Under the pieces are notes generated by a model. It ran no database searches. It was not told where the DNA came from and saw nothing but the letters and a program-made list of their open reading frames with translations. DNA of 64,000 nucleotides from assembly GCA_037951105.1 (NCBI GenBank), contig JBAMJV010011314.1, forward strand, positions 30,001 to 94,000. The letters are read 5' to 3'. The translations under genes were made by a program, and so were the position numbers. This DNA comes from Echinarachnius parma. Taxonomy: Eukaryota > Echinodermata > Echinoidea > Clypeasteroida > Echinarachniidae. Position 1 is the first letter of the stretch; each line of letters begins with the position of its first letter. Positions 47,301 to 61,000 of the stretch are shown piece after piece.

Positions 47301-50300
47301 TAACTCGTGTCTGGTTCGTTCTAATATATCCATAACCAATTTCTCAATACAAGATCCAGTTGGGTCAGTCCGTAGGAGGTGAGGCTCTAAATCCAAGGGT
47401 CGTGGGTTCGAGCCCCTCATGATATTATTTTTGAGCAAATTTTTTTCAGTTTGAATCCGCTGATCCATAAATGCATATAGCCTTAATTAGCTAAGCTAAC
47501 CAGCAAGTATCAGCGAACTGCCATTGGAACTTATATTTGAATATTGATAACTCGTGTCTGGTTCGTTCTAATATATCGTTAACCAATTTCTCACTACAAG
47601 ATCCAGTTGGGTCAGTCGGTAGGAGGGAGATGAGGCTCTAAATCAAAGGGTCGTGGATTCGAGCCCATCATGATATTATTTTTGAAGCAAATTTGTTTCA
47701 GTTTGAATTTGCTGATCGATAAATGCATATAGCCTTATTTAGCTAAGCAAACCAGCAAGTATCAGCCAACTGCCATTGGAACTTATATTTGAATATTCAT
47801 GGCCACTTGCGTAATGTTTTTCAAGTGATAACTCGTGTCTGGTTCGTTCTAATATATCCATAACCAATTTCTCACTACAAGATCCAGTTGGGTCAGTTCG
47901 TAGAAGGTGAGGCTCTAAATCAAAGGGTCGTGGGTTCGAGCCCCTCATGATATTATTTTTGAGCAAATTTTTTTCAGTTTGAATACGCTGATCCATAAAT
48001 GCATATAGCCTTAATTAGCTAAGCTAACCAGCAAGTATCAGCGAACTGCCATTGGAACTTATATTTGAATATTGATAACTCGTGTCTGGTTCGTTCTAAT
48101 ATATCGTTAACCAATTTCTCACTACAAGATCCAGTTGGGTCTGTCGGTAGGAGGCGAGGCTCTAAATCAAAGGGTCGTGGGTTCGAGCCCATCATGATAT
48201 TATTTTTTAGCAAATTTGTTTCAGTTTGAATCCACTGATCCATAAATGCATATAGCCTTAATTTGATAAGCTAACCAGCAAGTATCAGCGAACTGCCATT
48301 GGAACTCATATGTGAATATTCGTGGCTACTTGCGTAATGTTTTTTTCAAGTGATAACTCGTGTCTGGTTCGTTCTAATATATCCATAACCAATTTTTCAC
48401 TACAAGATCCAGTTGGGTCAGTCGGTAGGAGATGAGGCTCTAAATCAAAGGGTCGTGGATTCGAGCCCATCATGATATTATTTTTGAAGCAAATTTGTTT
48501 CAGTTTGAATTTGCTGATCGATAAATGCATATAGCCTTATTTAGCTAAGCAAACCAGCAAGTATCAGCCAACTGCCATTGGAACTTATATTGGAATATTC
48601 ATGGCCACTTGCGTAATGTGTCTGGTTCGTTCTAATATATCCATAACCAATTTCTCACTACAAGATCCAGTTGGGTCAGTCCGTAGGAAGTGAGGCTCTA
48701 AATCAAAGGGTCGTGGGTTCGAGCCCCTCATGATATTATTTTTGAGCAAATTTTTTCAGTTTGAATCCGCTGATCCATAAATGCATATAGCCTTAATTAG
48801 CTAAGCTAACCAGAAGTACCAGCGAACTGCCATTGGAACTTATATTTGAATATTCGTGGCTACTTGCGTTATGTTTTTCAAGTGATAACTCGTGTCTGGT
48901 TCGTTCTAATATATCCATAACCAATTTCTTACTACAAGATCCAGTTGGGTCAGTCGGTAGGAGGCGAGGCTCTAAATCAAAGGGTCGTTGGTTCGAGCCC
49001 ATCATGATATTATTTTTTAGCAAATTTTTTTCAGTTTGAATCCACTGATCCATAAATGCATATAGCCTTAATTATCTAAGCTATAGCCAGCAAGTATCAG
49101 CGAACTGCCATTGGATTTATATTTGAATATTCGTGGCTACTTGCGTTATGTTTTTCAAGTGATAATTCGTGTCTGGTTCGTTCTAATATATCCATAACCA
49201 ATTTCTCACTACAAGATCCAGTTGGGTCAGTCCGTAGGAGGTGAGGCTCTAAATCAAAGGGTCGTGGGTTCGAGCCCCTCATGATATTATTTTTGAGCAA
49301 ATTTTTTTCAGTTTGAATCCGCTGATCCATAAATGCATATAGCCTTAATTAGCTAAGCTAACCAGCAAGTATCAGCGAACTGCCATTGGAACTTATATTT
49401 GAATATTGATAACTCGTGTCTGGTTCGTTCTAATATATCGTTAACCAATTTCTCACTACAAGATCCAGTTGGGTCAGTCGGTAGGAGATGAGGCTCTAAA
49501 TCAAAGGGTCGTGGATTCGAGCCCATCATGATATTATTTTTGAAGCAAATTTGTTTCAGTTTGAATTTGCTGATCGATAAATGCATATAGCCTTATTTAG
49601 CTAAGCAAACCAGCAAGTATCAGCCAACTGCCATTGGAACTTATATTTGAATATTCATGGCCACTTGCGTAATGTTTTTCAAGTGATAACTCGTGTCTGG
49701 TTCGTTCTAATATATCCATAACCAATTTCTCACTACAAGATCCAGTTGGGTCAGTCCGTAGAAGGTGAGGCTCTAAATCAAAGGGTCGTGGGTTCGAGCC
49801 CCTCATGCTATTATTTTTGAGCAAATTTTTTTCAGTTTGAATACGCTGATCCATAAATGCATATAGCCTTAATTAGCTAAGCTAACCAGCAAGTATCAGC
49901 GAACTGCCATTGGAACTTATATTTGAGTATTGATAACTCGTGTCTGGTTCGTTCTAATATATCGTTAACCAATTTCTCACTACAAGATCCAGTTGGGTCT
50001 GTCGGTAGGAGGCGAGGCTCTAAATCAAAGGGTCGTGGGTTCGAGCCCATCATGATATTATTTTTGAGCAAATTTGTTTCAGTTTGAATCCGCTGATCCA
50101 TAAATGCATATAGCCTTAATTAGCTAAGCTAACCAGCAAGTATCAGCGAACTGCCATTGGAACTTATATTTGAATATTGATAACTCGTGTCTGGTTCGTT
50201 CTAATATATCCATAACCAATTTCTCACTACAAGATTCAGTTGGGTCAGTCCGTAGGAAGTGAGGCTCTAAATCAAAGGGTCGTGGGTTCGAGCCCCTCAT

Positions 50301-51399
50301 GATATTATTTTTGAGCAAATTTTTTCAGTTTGAATCCGCTGACCCATAAATGCATATAGCCTTAATTAGCTAAGCTAACCAGCAAGTACCAGCGAACTGC
50401 CATTGGAACTTATATTTGAATATTCGTGGCTACTTGCGTTATGTTTTTCAAGTGATAATTCGTGTCTGGTTCGTTCTAATATATCCATAACCAATTTCTC
50501 ACTACAAGATCCAGTTGGGTCAGTCCGTAGGAGGTGAGGCTCTAAATCAAAGGGTCGTGGGTTCGAGCCCCTCATGATATTATTTTTGAGCAAATTTTTT
50601 TTTGCATATAGCCTTAATTAGCTAAGCTAACCCGCAAGTATCTGCGAACTGCCATTGGAACTTATATTTGAATATTGATAACTCGTGTCTGGTTCGTTCT
50701 AATATATCGTTAACCAATTTCTCACTACAAGATCCAGTTGGGTCAGTCGGTAGGAGATGAGGCTCTAAATCAAAGGGTCGTGGATTCGAGCCCATCATGA
50801 TATTATTTTTGAAGCAAATTTGTTTCAGTTTGAATTTGCTGATCGATAAATGCATATAGCCTTATTTAGCTAAGCAAACCAGCAAGTATCAGCCAACTGC
50901 CATTGGAACTTATATTTGAATATTCATGGCCACTTGCGTAATGTTTTTCAAGTGATAACTCGTGTCTGGTTCGTTCTAATATATCCATAACCAATTTCTC
51001 ACTACAAGATCCAGTTGGGTCAGTCCGTAGAAGGTGAGGCTCTAAATCAAAGGGTCGTGGGTTCGAGCCCCTCATGATATTATTTTTGAGCAAATTTTTG
51101 GCAGTTTGAATCCGCTGATCCATAAATGCATATAGCCTTAATTAGCTAAGCTAACCAGCAAGTATCAGCGAACTGCCATTGGAACTTATATTTGAATATT
51201 GATAACTCGTGTCTGGTTCGTTCTAATATATCGTTAACCAATTTCTCACTACAAGATCCAGTTGGGTCTGTCGGTAGGAGGCGAGGCTCTAAATCAAAGG
51301 GTCGTGGGTTCGAGCCCATCATGATATTATTTTTTAGCAAATTTGTTTCAGTTTGAATCCACTGATCCATAAATGCATATAGCCTTAATTTGATAAGCT

Positions 51400-54230
51400 A
51401 ACCAGCAAGTATCAGCGAACTGCCATTGGAACTCATATGTGAATATTCGTGGCTACTTGCGTAATGTTTTTTTCAAGTGATAACTCGTGTCTGGTTCGTT
51501 CTAATATATCCATAACCAATTTCTCACTACAAGATCCAGTTGGGTCAGTCGGTAGGAGATGAGGCTCTAAATCAAAGGGTCGTGGATTCGAGCCCATCAT
51601 GGTATTATTTTTGAAGCAAATTTGTTTCAGTTTGAATTTGCTGATCGATAAATGCATATAGCCTTATTTAGCTAAGCAAACCAGCAAGTATCAGCCAACT
51701 GCCATTGGAACTTATATTTGAATATTCATGGCCACTTGCGTAATGTGTCTGGTTCGTTCTAATATATCCATAACCAATTTCTCACTACAAGATCCAGTTG
51801 GGTCAGTCCGTAGAAGGTGAGGCTCTAAATCAAAGGGTCGTGGGTTCGAGCCCCTCATGATATTATTTTTGAGCAAATTCTTTTCAGTTTGAATACGCTG
51901 ATCCATAAATGCATATAGCCTTAATTAGCTAAGCTAACCAGCAAGTATCAGCGAACTGCATGGGCGTCGATACTTACGTAATACCCATTAATCAGGGGGG
52001 GGGATGGATGAATGGATCATCCCCCCCTGATCAATGGGTATCAATGACAGATCGACGCCCGTGGCGAACTGCCATTGGAACTTATATTTGAATATTGATA
52101 ACTCGTGTCTGGTTCGTTCTAATATATCGTTAACCAATTTCTCACTACAAGATCCAGTTGGGTCTGTCGGTAGGAGGCGAGGCTCTAAATCAAAGGGTCG
52201 TGGGTTCGAGCCCATCATGATATTATTTTTTAGCAAATTTGTTTCAGTTTGAATTTGCTGATCCATAAATGCATATAGCCTTTATTATCTAAGCTATAGC
52301 CAGCAAGTATCAGCGAACTGCCATTGGATTTATATTTGAATATTCGTGGCTACTTGCGTAATGTTTTTTTCAAGTGATAACTCGTGTCTGGTTCGTTCTA
52401 ATATATCCATAACCAATTTTTCACTACAAGATCCAGTTGGGTCAGTCGGTAGGAGATGAGGCTCTAAATCAAAGGGTCGTGGATTCGAGCCCATCATGAT
52501 ATTATTTTTGAAGCAAATTTGTTTCAGTTCGAATTTGCTGATCGATAAATGCATATAGCCTTATTTAGCTAAGCAAACCAGCAATTATCAGCCAACTGCC
52601 ATTGAAACTTATATTTGAATATTCATGGCCACTTGCGTAATGTTTTTTCAAGTGATAACTCGTGTCTGGTTCGTTCTAATATATCCATAACCAATTTCTC
52701 ACTACAAGATCCAGTTGGGTCAGTCCGTAGAAGGTGAGGCTCTAAATCAAAGGGTCGTGGGTTCGAGCCCCTCATGATATTATTTTTGAGCAAATTTTTT
52801 TCAGTTTGAATACGCTGATCCATAAATGCATATAGCCTTAATTAGCTAAGCTAACCAGCAAGTATCAGCGAACTGCCATTGGAACTTATATTTGAATATT
52901 GATAACTCGTGTCTGGTTCGTTCTAATATATCGTTAACCAATTTCTCACTACAAGATCCAGTTGGGTCAGTCGGTAGGAGATGAGGCTCTAAATCAAAGG
53001 GTCGTGGATTCGAGCCCATCATGATATTATTTTTGAAGCAAATTTGTTTCAGTTTGAATTTGCTGATCGATAAATGCATATAGCTTTATTTAGCTAAGCA
53101 AACCAGCAAGTATCAGCCAACTGCCATTGGAACTTATATTTGAATATTCATGGCCACTTGCGTAATGTTTTTCAAGTGATAACTCGTGTCTGGTTCGTTC
53201 TAATATATCCATAACCAATTTCTCACTACAAGATCCAGTTGGGTCAGTCCGTAGAAGGTGAGGCTCTAAATCAAAGGGTCGTGGGTTCGAGCCCCTCATG
53301 ATATTATTTTTGAGCAAATTTTTTTCAGTTTGAATACGCTGATCCATAAATGCATATAGCCTTAATTAGCTAAGCTAACCAGCAAGTATCAGCGAACTGC
53401 CATTGGAACTTATATTTGAATATTGATAACTCGTGTCTGGTTCGTTCTAATATATCGTTAACCAATTTCTCACTACAAGATCCAGTTGGGTCTGTCGGTA
53501 GGAGGCGAGGCTCTAAATCAAAGGGTCGTGGGTTCGAGCCCATCATGATATTACTTTTTTGCAAATTTGTTTCAGTTTGAATCCACTGATCCATAAATGC
53601 ATATAGCCTTAATTATCTAAGCTATAGCCAGCAAGTATCAGCGAACTGCCATTGGATTTATATTTGAATATTCGTGGCCACTTGCGTAATGTTTTTCGAG
53701 TGATAACTCGTGTCTGGTTCGTTCTAATATATCCATAACCAATTTCTCACTACAAGATCCAGTTAGGTCAGTCCGTAGGAGGTGAGGCTCTAAATCAAAG
53801 TGTCGTGGGTTCGAGCCCCTCATGATATTATTTTGGAGCAAATTTTTTTCAGTTTCAATCCGCTGATCCATAAATGCATATAGCCTTAATTAGCTAAGCT
53901 AACCAGCAAGTATCAGCGAACTGCCATTGGAACTTATATTTGAATATTGATAACTCGTGTCTGGTTCGTTCTAATATATCGTTAACCAATTTCTCACTAC
54001 AAGATCCAGTTGGGTCTGTCGGTAGGAGGCGAGGCTCTAAATCAAAGGGTCGTGGGTTCGAGCCCATCATGATATTATTTTTTAGCAAATTTGTTTCAGT
54101 TTGAATCCACTGATCCATAAATACATATAGCCTTAATTTGATAAGCTAACCAGCAAGTATCAGCGAACTGCCATTGGAACTCATATGTGAATATTCGTGG
54201 CTACTTGCGTAATGTTTTTTTCAAGTGATA
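51400..54230 (+). repeat. Third copy of a ~2.8-kb satellite block
   Basis: Monomer landmarks at 52823, 53079, 53347, 53594, 53871 and 54118 match 30281, 30537, 30805, 31052, 31329 and 31576 with constant offset 22542, and match the 42.3-43.6 kb set at about 10520. A few substitutions distinguish it. Confidence 0.75.
51951..52071 (+). mobile_element. Satellite-borne hAT-like MITE, copy 6
   Basis: Body 51959-52063; G-run of 9. Part of the third block copy. Confidence 0.85.
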
Positions 54231-55439
54231 ACCAATTTTTCACTACAAGATCCAGTTGGGTCAGTCGGTAGGAGATGAGGCTCTAAATCAAAGGGTCGTG
54301 GATTCGAGCCCATCATGATATTATTTTTGAAGCAAATTTGTTTCAGTTTGAATTTGCTGATCGATAAATGCATATAGCCTTATTTAGCTAAGCAAACCAG
54401 CAAGTATCAGCCAACTGCCATTGGAACTTATATTGGAATATTCATGGCCACTTGCGTAATGTGTCTGGTTCGTTCTAATATATCCATAACCAATTTCTCA
54501 CTACAAGATCCAGTTGGGTCAGTCGGTAGGAGATGAGGCTCTAAATCAAAGGGTCGTGGATTCGAGCCCATCATGATATTATTTTGGAGCAAATTTTTTT
54601 CAGTTTCAATCCGCTGATCCATAAATGCATATAGCCTTATTTAGCTAAGCTAACCAGCAAGTACCAGCGAACTGCCATTGGAACTTATATTTGAATATTC
54701 GTGGCTACTTGCGTTATGTTTTTCAAGTGATAACTCGTGTCTGGTTCGTTCTAATAACCAATTTCTTACTACAAGATCCAGTTGGGTCAGTCGGTAGGAG
54801 GCGAGGCTCTAAATCAAAGGGTCGTGGGTTCGAGCCCATCATGATATTATTTTTTAGCAAATTTGTTTCAGTTTGAATCCACTGATCCATAAATGCATAT
54901 AGCCTTAAATATCTAAGCTATAGCCAGCAAGTATCAGCGAACTGCCATTGGATTTATATTTGAATATTCGTGGCTACTTGCGTTATGTTTTTCAAGTGAT
55001 AATTCGTTTCTGGTTCGTTCTAATATATCCATAACCAATTTCTCACTACAAGATCCAGTTGGGTCAGTCCGTAGGAGGTGAGGCTCTAAATCAAAGGGTC
55101 GTGGGTTCGAGCCCCTCATGATATTATTTTTGAGCAAATTTTGTTCAGTTCTAATCCGCTGATCCATAAATGCATATAGCCTTAATTAGCTAAGCTAACC
55201 AGCAAGTATCAGCGAACTGCCATTGGAACTTATATTTGAATATTGATAACTCGTGTCTGGTTCGTTCTAATATATCCATAACCAATTTCTCACTACAAGA
55301 TCCAGTTGGGTCAGTCCGTAGAAGGTGAGGCTCTAAATCAAAGGGTCGTGGGTTCGAGCCCCTCATGATATTATTTTTGAGCAAATTTTTCAGTTTGAAT
55401 CCGCTGATCCATAAATGCATATAGCCTTAATTAGCTAAG

Positions 55440-58082
55440 CTAACCAGCAAGTACCAGCGAACTGCCATTGGAACTTATATTTGAATATTCGTGGCTACTT
55501 GCGTTATGTTTTTCAAGTGATAACTCGTGTCTGGTTCGTTCTAATATATCCATAACCAATTTCTCACTACAAGATCCAGTTGGGTCAGTCCGTAGGAGGT
55601 GAGGCTCTAAATCAAAGGGTCGTGGGTTCGAGCCCCTCATGATATTATTTTTGAGCAAATTTTTTTCAGTTTGAATCCGCTGATCTATACATGCATATAG
55701 CCTTAATTAGCTAAGCTAACCAGCAAGTATCAGCGAACTGCCATTGGAACTTATATTTGAATATTGATAACTCGTGTCTGGTTCGTTCTAATATATCGTT
55801 AACCAATTTCTCACTACAAGATCCAGTTGGGTCTGTCGGTAGGAGGCGAGGCTCTAAATCAAAGGGTCGTGGGTTCGAGCCCCTCATGATATTATTTTTG
55901 AGCAAGTTTTTTCAGTTTGAATCCGCTGATCCATAAATGCATATAGCCTTAATTAGCTAAGCTAACCAGCAAGTACCAGCGAACTGCCATTGGAACTTAT
56001 ATTTGAATATTCGTGGCTACTTGCGTTATGTTTTTTAAGTGATAACTCGTGTCTGGTTCGTTCTAATATATCCATAACCAATTTCTTACTACAAGATCCA
56101 GTTGGGTCAGTCGGTAGGAGGCGAGGCTCTAAATCAAAGGGTCGTGGGTTCGAGCCCATCATGATATTATTTTTTAGCAAATTTGTTTCAGTTTGAATCC
56201 ACTGATCCATAAATGCATATAGCCTTAAATATCTAAGCTATAGCCAGCAAGTATCAGAGAACTGCCATTGGATTTATATTTGAATATTCGTGGCTACTTA
56301 CGTTATGTTTTTCAAGTGATAATTCGTGTCTGGTTCGTTCTAATATATCCATAACCAATTTCTCACTACAAGATCCAGTTGGGTCAGTCCGTAGGAGGTG
56401 AGACTCTAAATCAAAGGGTCGTGGGTTCGAGCCCCTCATGATATTATTTTTGAACAAATTTTTTTCAGTTTGAATCCGCTGATCCATAAATGCATATAGC
56501 CTTAATTAGCTAAGCTAACCAGCAAGTATCAGCGAACTGCCATTGGAACTTATATTTGAATATTGATAACTCGTGTCTGGTTCGTTCTAATATATCGTTA
56601 ACCAATTTCTCACTACAAGATCCAGTTGGGTCAGTCTATAGGAGGCGAGGCTCTAAATCAAAGGGTCGTGGGTTCGAGCCCATCATGATATTATTTTTGA
56701 GCAAATTTTTTCAGTTTGAATCCGCTGATCCATAAATGCATATAGCCTTAATTAGCTAAGCTAACCAGCAAGTACCAGCGAACTGCCATTGGAACTTATA
56801 TTTGAATATTCGTGGCTACTTGCGTTATGTTTTTCAAGTGATAACTCGTGTCTGGTTCGTTCTAATATATCCATAACCAATTTCTCACTACAAGATCCAG
56901 TTGGGTCAGTCCGTAGGAGGTGAGGCTCTAAATCAAAGGGTCGTGGGTTCGAGCCCCTCATGATATTATTTTTGAGCAAATTTTTTTCAGTTTGAATCCG
57001 CTGATCTATACATGCATATAGCCTTAATTAGCTAAGCTAACCAGCAAGTATCAGCGAACTGCCATTGGAACTTATATTTGAATATTGATAACTCGTGTCT
57101 GGTTCGTTCTAATATATCGTTAACCAATTTCTCACTACAAGATCCAGTTGGGTCTGTCGGTAGGAGGCGAGGCTCTAAATCAAAGGGTCGTGGGTTCGAG
57201 CCCCTCATGATATTATTTTTGAGCAAGTTTTTTCAGTTTGAATCCGCTGATCCATAAATGCATATAGCCTTAATTAGCTAAGCTAACCAGCAAGTACCAG
57301 CGAACTGCCATTGGAACTTATATTTGAATATTCGTGGCTACTTGCGTTATGTTTTTTAAGTGATAACTCGTGTCTGGTTCGTTCTAATATATCCATAACC
57401 AATTTCTTACTACAAGATCCAGTTGGGTCAGTCGGTAGGAGGCGAGGCTCTAAATCAAAGGGTCGTGGGTTCGAGCCCATCATGATATTATTTTTTAGCA
57501 AATTTGTTTCAGTTTGAATCCACTGATCCATAAATGCATATAGCCTTAAATATCTAAGCTATAGCCAGCAAGTATCAGAGAACTGCCATTGGATTTATAT
57601 TTGAATATTCGTGGCTACTTACGTTATGTTTTTCAAGTGATAATTCGTGTCTGGTTCGTTCTAATATATCCATAACCAATTTCTCACTACAAGATCCAGT
57701 TGGGTCAGTCCGTAGGAGGTGAGACTCTAAATCAAAGGGTCGTGGGTTCGAGCCCCTCATGATATTATTTTTGAACAAATTTTTTTCAGTTTGAATCCGC
57801 TGATCCATAAATGCATATAGCCTTAATTAGCTAAGCTAACCAGCAAGTATCAGCGAACTGCCATTGGAACTTATATTTGAATATTGATAACTCGTGTCTG
57901 GTTCGTTCTAATATATCGTTAACCAATTTCTCACTACAAGATCCAGTTGGGTCAGTCTATAGGAGGCGAGGCTCTAAATCAAAGGGTCGTGGGTTCGAGC
58001 CCATCATGATATTATTTTTGAGCAAATTTTTTCAGTTTGAATCCGCTGATCCATAAATGCATATAGCCTTAATTAGCTAAGC
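55440..58082 (+). repeat. Tandem 1321-bp higher-order satellite unit (two copies)
   Basis: Landmarks at 55658, 55905, 56210 and 56487 recur at 56979, 57226, 57531 and 57808, each exactly 1321 bp later, with shared private variants such as TGATCTATACATGC and CTTACGTTATG. Confidence 0.75.
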
Positions 58083-61000
58083 TAACCAGCAAGTACCAGC
58101 GAACTGCCATTGGAACTTATATTTGAATATTCGTGGCTACTTGCGTTATGTTTTTCAAGTGATAACTCGTGTCTGGTTCGTTCTAATATATCCATAACCA
58201 ATTTCTTACTACAAGATCCAGTTGGGTCAGTCGGTAGGAGGCGAGGCTCTAAATCAAAGGGTCGTGGGTTCGAGCCCATCATGATATTATTTTTTAGCAA
58301 ATTTGTTTCAGTTTGAATCCACTGATCCATAAATGCATATAGCCTTAATTATCTAAGCTATATCCAGCAAGTATCAGCGAACTGCCATTGGATTTATATT
58401 TGAATATTCGTGGCTACTTGCGTTATGTTTTTCAAGTGATAATTCGTGTCTGGTTCGTTCTAATATATCCATAACCAATTTCTCACTACAAGATCCAGTT
58501 GGGTCAGTCCGTAGGAGGTGAGGCTCTAAATCAAAGGGTCGTGGGTTCGAGCCCCTCATGATATTATTTTTGAGCAAATTTGTTTCAGTTTGAATCCGCT
58601 GATCCATAAATGCATATAGCCTTAATTAGCTAAGCTAACCAGCAAGTATCAGCGAACTGCCATTGGAACTTATATTTGAATATTGATAACTCGTGTCTGG
58701 TTCGTTCTAATATATCCATAACCAATTTCTCACTACAAGATCCAGTTGGGTCAGTCCGTAGGAAGTGAGGCTCTAAATCAAAGGGTCGTGGGTTCGAGCC
58801 CCTCATGATATTATTTTTGAGCAAGTTTTTTCAGTTTGAATCCGCTGATCCATAAATGCATATAGCCTTAATTAGCTAAGCTAACCAGCAAGTACCAGCG
58901 AACTGCCATTGGAACTTATATTTGAATATTCGTGGCTACTTGCGTTATGTTTTTCAAGTGATAACTCGTGTCTGGTTCGTTCTAATAACCAATTTCTTAC
59001 TACAAGATCCAGTTGGGTCAGTCGGTAGGAGGCGAGGCTCTAAATCAAAGGGTCGTGGGTTCGAGCCCATCATGATATTATTTTTTAGCAAATTTGTTTC
59101 AGTTTGAATCCACTGATCCATAAATGCATATAGCCTTAAATATCTAAGCTATAGCCAGCAAGTATCAGCGAACTGCCATTGGATTTATATTTGAATATTC
59201 GTGGCTACTTGCGTTATGTTTTTCAAGTGATAATTCGTTTCTGGTTCGTTCTAATATATCCATAACCAATTTCTCACTACAAGATCCAGTTGGGTCAGTC
59301 CGTAGGAGGTGAGACTCTAAATCAAAGGGTCGTGGGTTCGAGCCCCTCATGATATTATTTTTGAACAAATTTTTTTCAGTTTGAATCCGCTGATCCATAA
59401 ATGCATATAGCCTTAATTAGCTAAGCTAACCAGCAAGTATCAGCGAACTGCCATTGGAACTTATATTTGAATATTGATAACTCGTGTCTGGTTCGTTCTA
59501 ATATATCGTTAACCAATTTCTCACTACAAGATCCAGTTGGGTCTGTCGGTAGGAGGCGAGGCTCTAAATCAAAGGGTCGTGGGTTCGAGCCCATCATGAT
59601 ATTATTTTTTAGCAAATTTGTTTCAGTTTGAATCCACTGATCCATAAATGCATATAGCCTTAATTATCTAAGCTATAGCCAGCAAGTATCAGCGAACTGA
59701 CATTGGATTTATATTTGAATATTCGTGGCTACTTGCGTTATGTTTTTCAAGTGATAATTCGTGTCTGGTTCGTTCTAATATATCCATAACCAATTTCTCA
59801 CTACAAGATCCAGTTGGGTCAGTCCGTAGGAGGTGAGACTCTAAATCAAAGGGTCGTGGGTTCGAGCCCCTCATGATATTATTTTTGAACAAATTTTTTT
59901 CAGTTTGAATCCGCTGATCCATAAATGCATATAGCCTTAATTAGCTAAGCTAACCAGCAAGTATCAGCGAACTGCCATTGGAACTTATATTTGAATATTG
60001 ATAACTCGTGTCTGGTTCGTTCTAATATATCGTTAACCAATTTCTCACTACAAGATCCAGTTGGGTCTGTCGGTAGGAGGCGAGGCTCTAAATCAAAGGG
60101 TCGTGGGTTCGAGCCCATCATGATATTATTTTTTAGCAAATTTGTTTCAGTTTGAATCCACTGATCCATAAATGCATATAGCCTTAATTATCTAAGCTAT
60201 AGCCAGCAAGTATCAGCGAACTGACATTGGATTTATATTTGAATATTCGTGGCTACTTGCGTTATGTTTTTCAAGTGATAATTCGTGTCTGGTTCGTTCT
60301 AATATATCCATAACCAATTTCTCACTACAAGATCCAGTTGGGTCAGTCCGTAGGAGGTGAGGCTCTAAATCAAAGGGTCGTGGGTTCGAGCCCCTCATGA
60401 TATTATTTTTGAGCATATTTTGTTCAGTTCTAATCCGCTGATCCATAAATGCATATAGCCTTAATTAGCTAAGCTAACCATCAAGTATCAGCGAACTGCC
60501 ATTGGAACTTATATTTGAATATTGATAACTCGTGTCTGGTTCGTTCTAATATATCCATAACCAATTTCTCACTACAAGATCCAGTTGGGTCAGTCCGTAG
60601 AAGGTGAGGCTCTAAATCAAAGGGTCGTGGGTTCGAGCCCCTCATGATATTATTTTTGAGCAAATTTTTTCAGTTTGAATCCGCTGATCCATAAATGCAT
60701 ATAGCCTTAATTAGCTAAGCTAACCAGCAAGTACCAGCGAACTGCCATTGGAACTTATATTTGAATATTCGTGGCTACTTGCGTTATGTTTTTCAAGTGA
60801 TAACTCGTGTCTGGTTCGTTATAATATATCCATAACCAATTTCTCACTACAAGATCCAGTTGGGTCAGTCCGTAGGAGGTGAGGCTCTAAATCAAAGGGT
60901 CGTGGGTTCGAGCCCCTCATGATATTATTTTTGAGCAAATTTTTTTCAGTTTGAATCCGCTGATCCATACATGCATATAGCCTTAATTAGCTAAGCTAAC

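Larger units (their letters stand above)
39735..48190 (+). repeat. ~8.4-kb satellite block, copy 2
   Basis: Second copy of 27715-36170 at offset 12018-12022, beginning where the low-quality stretch ends. Confidence 0.8.
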
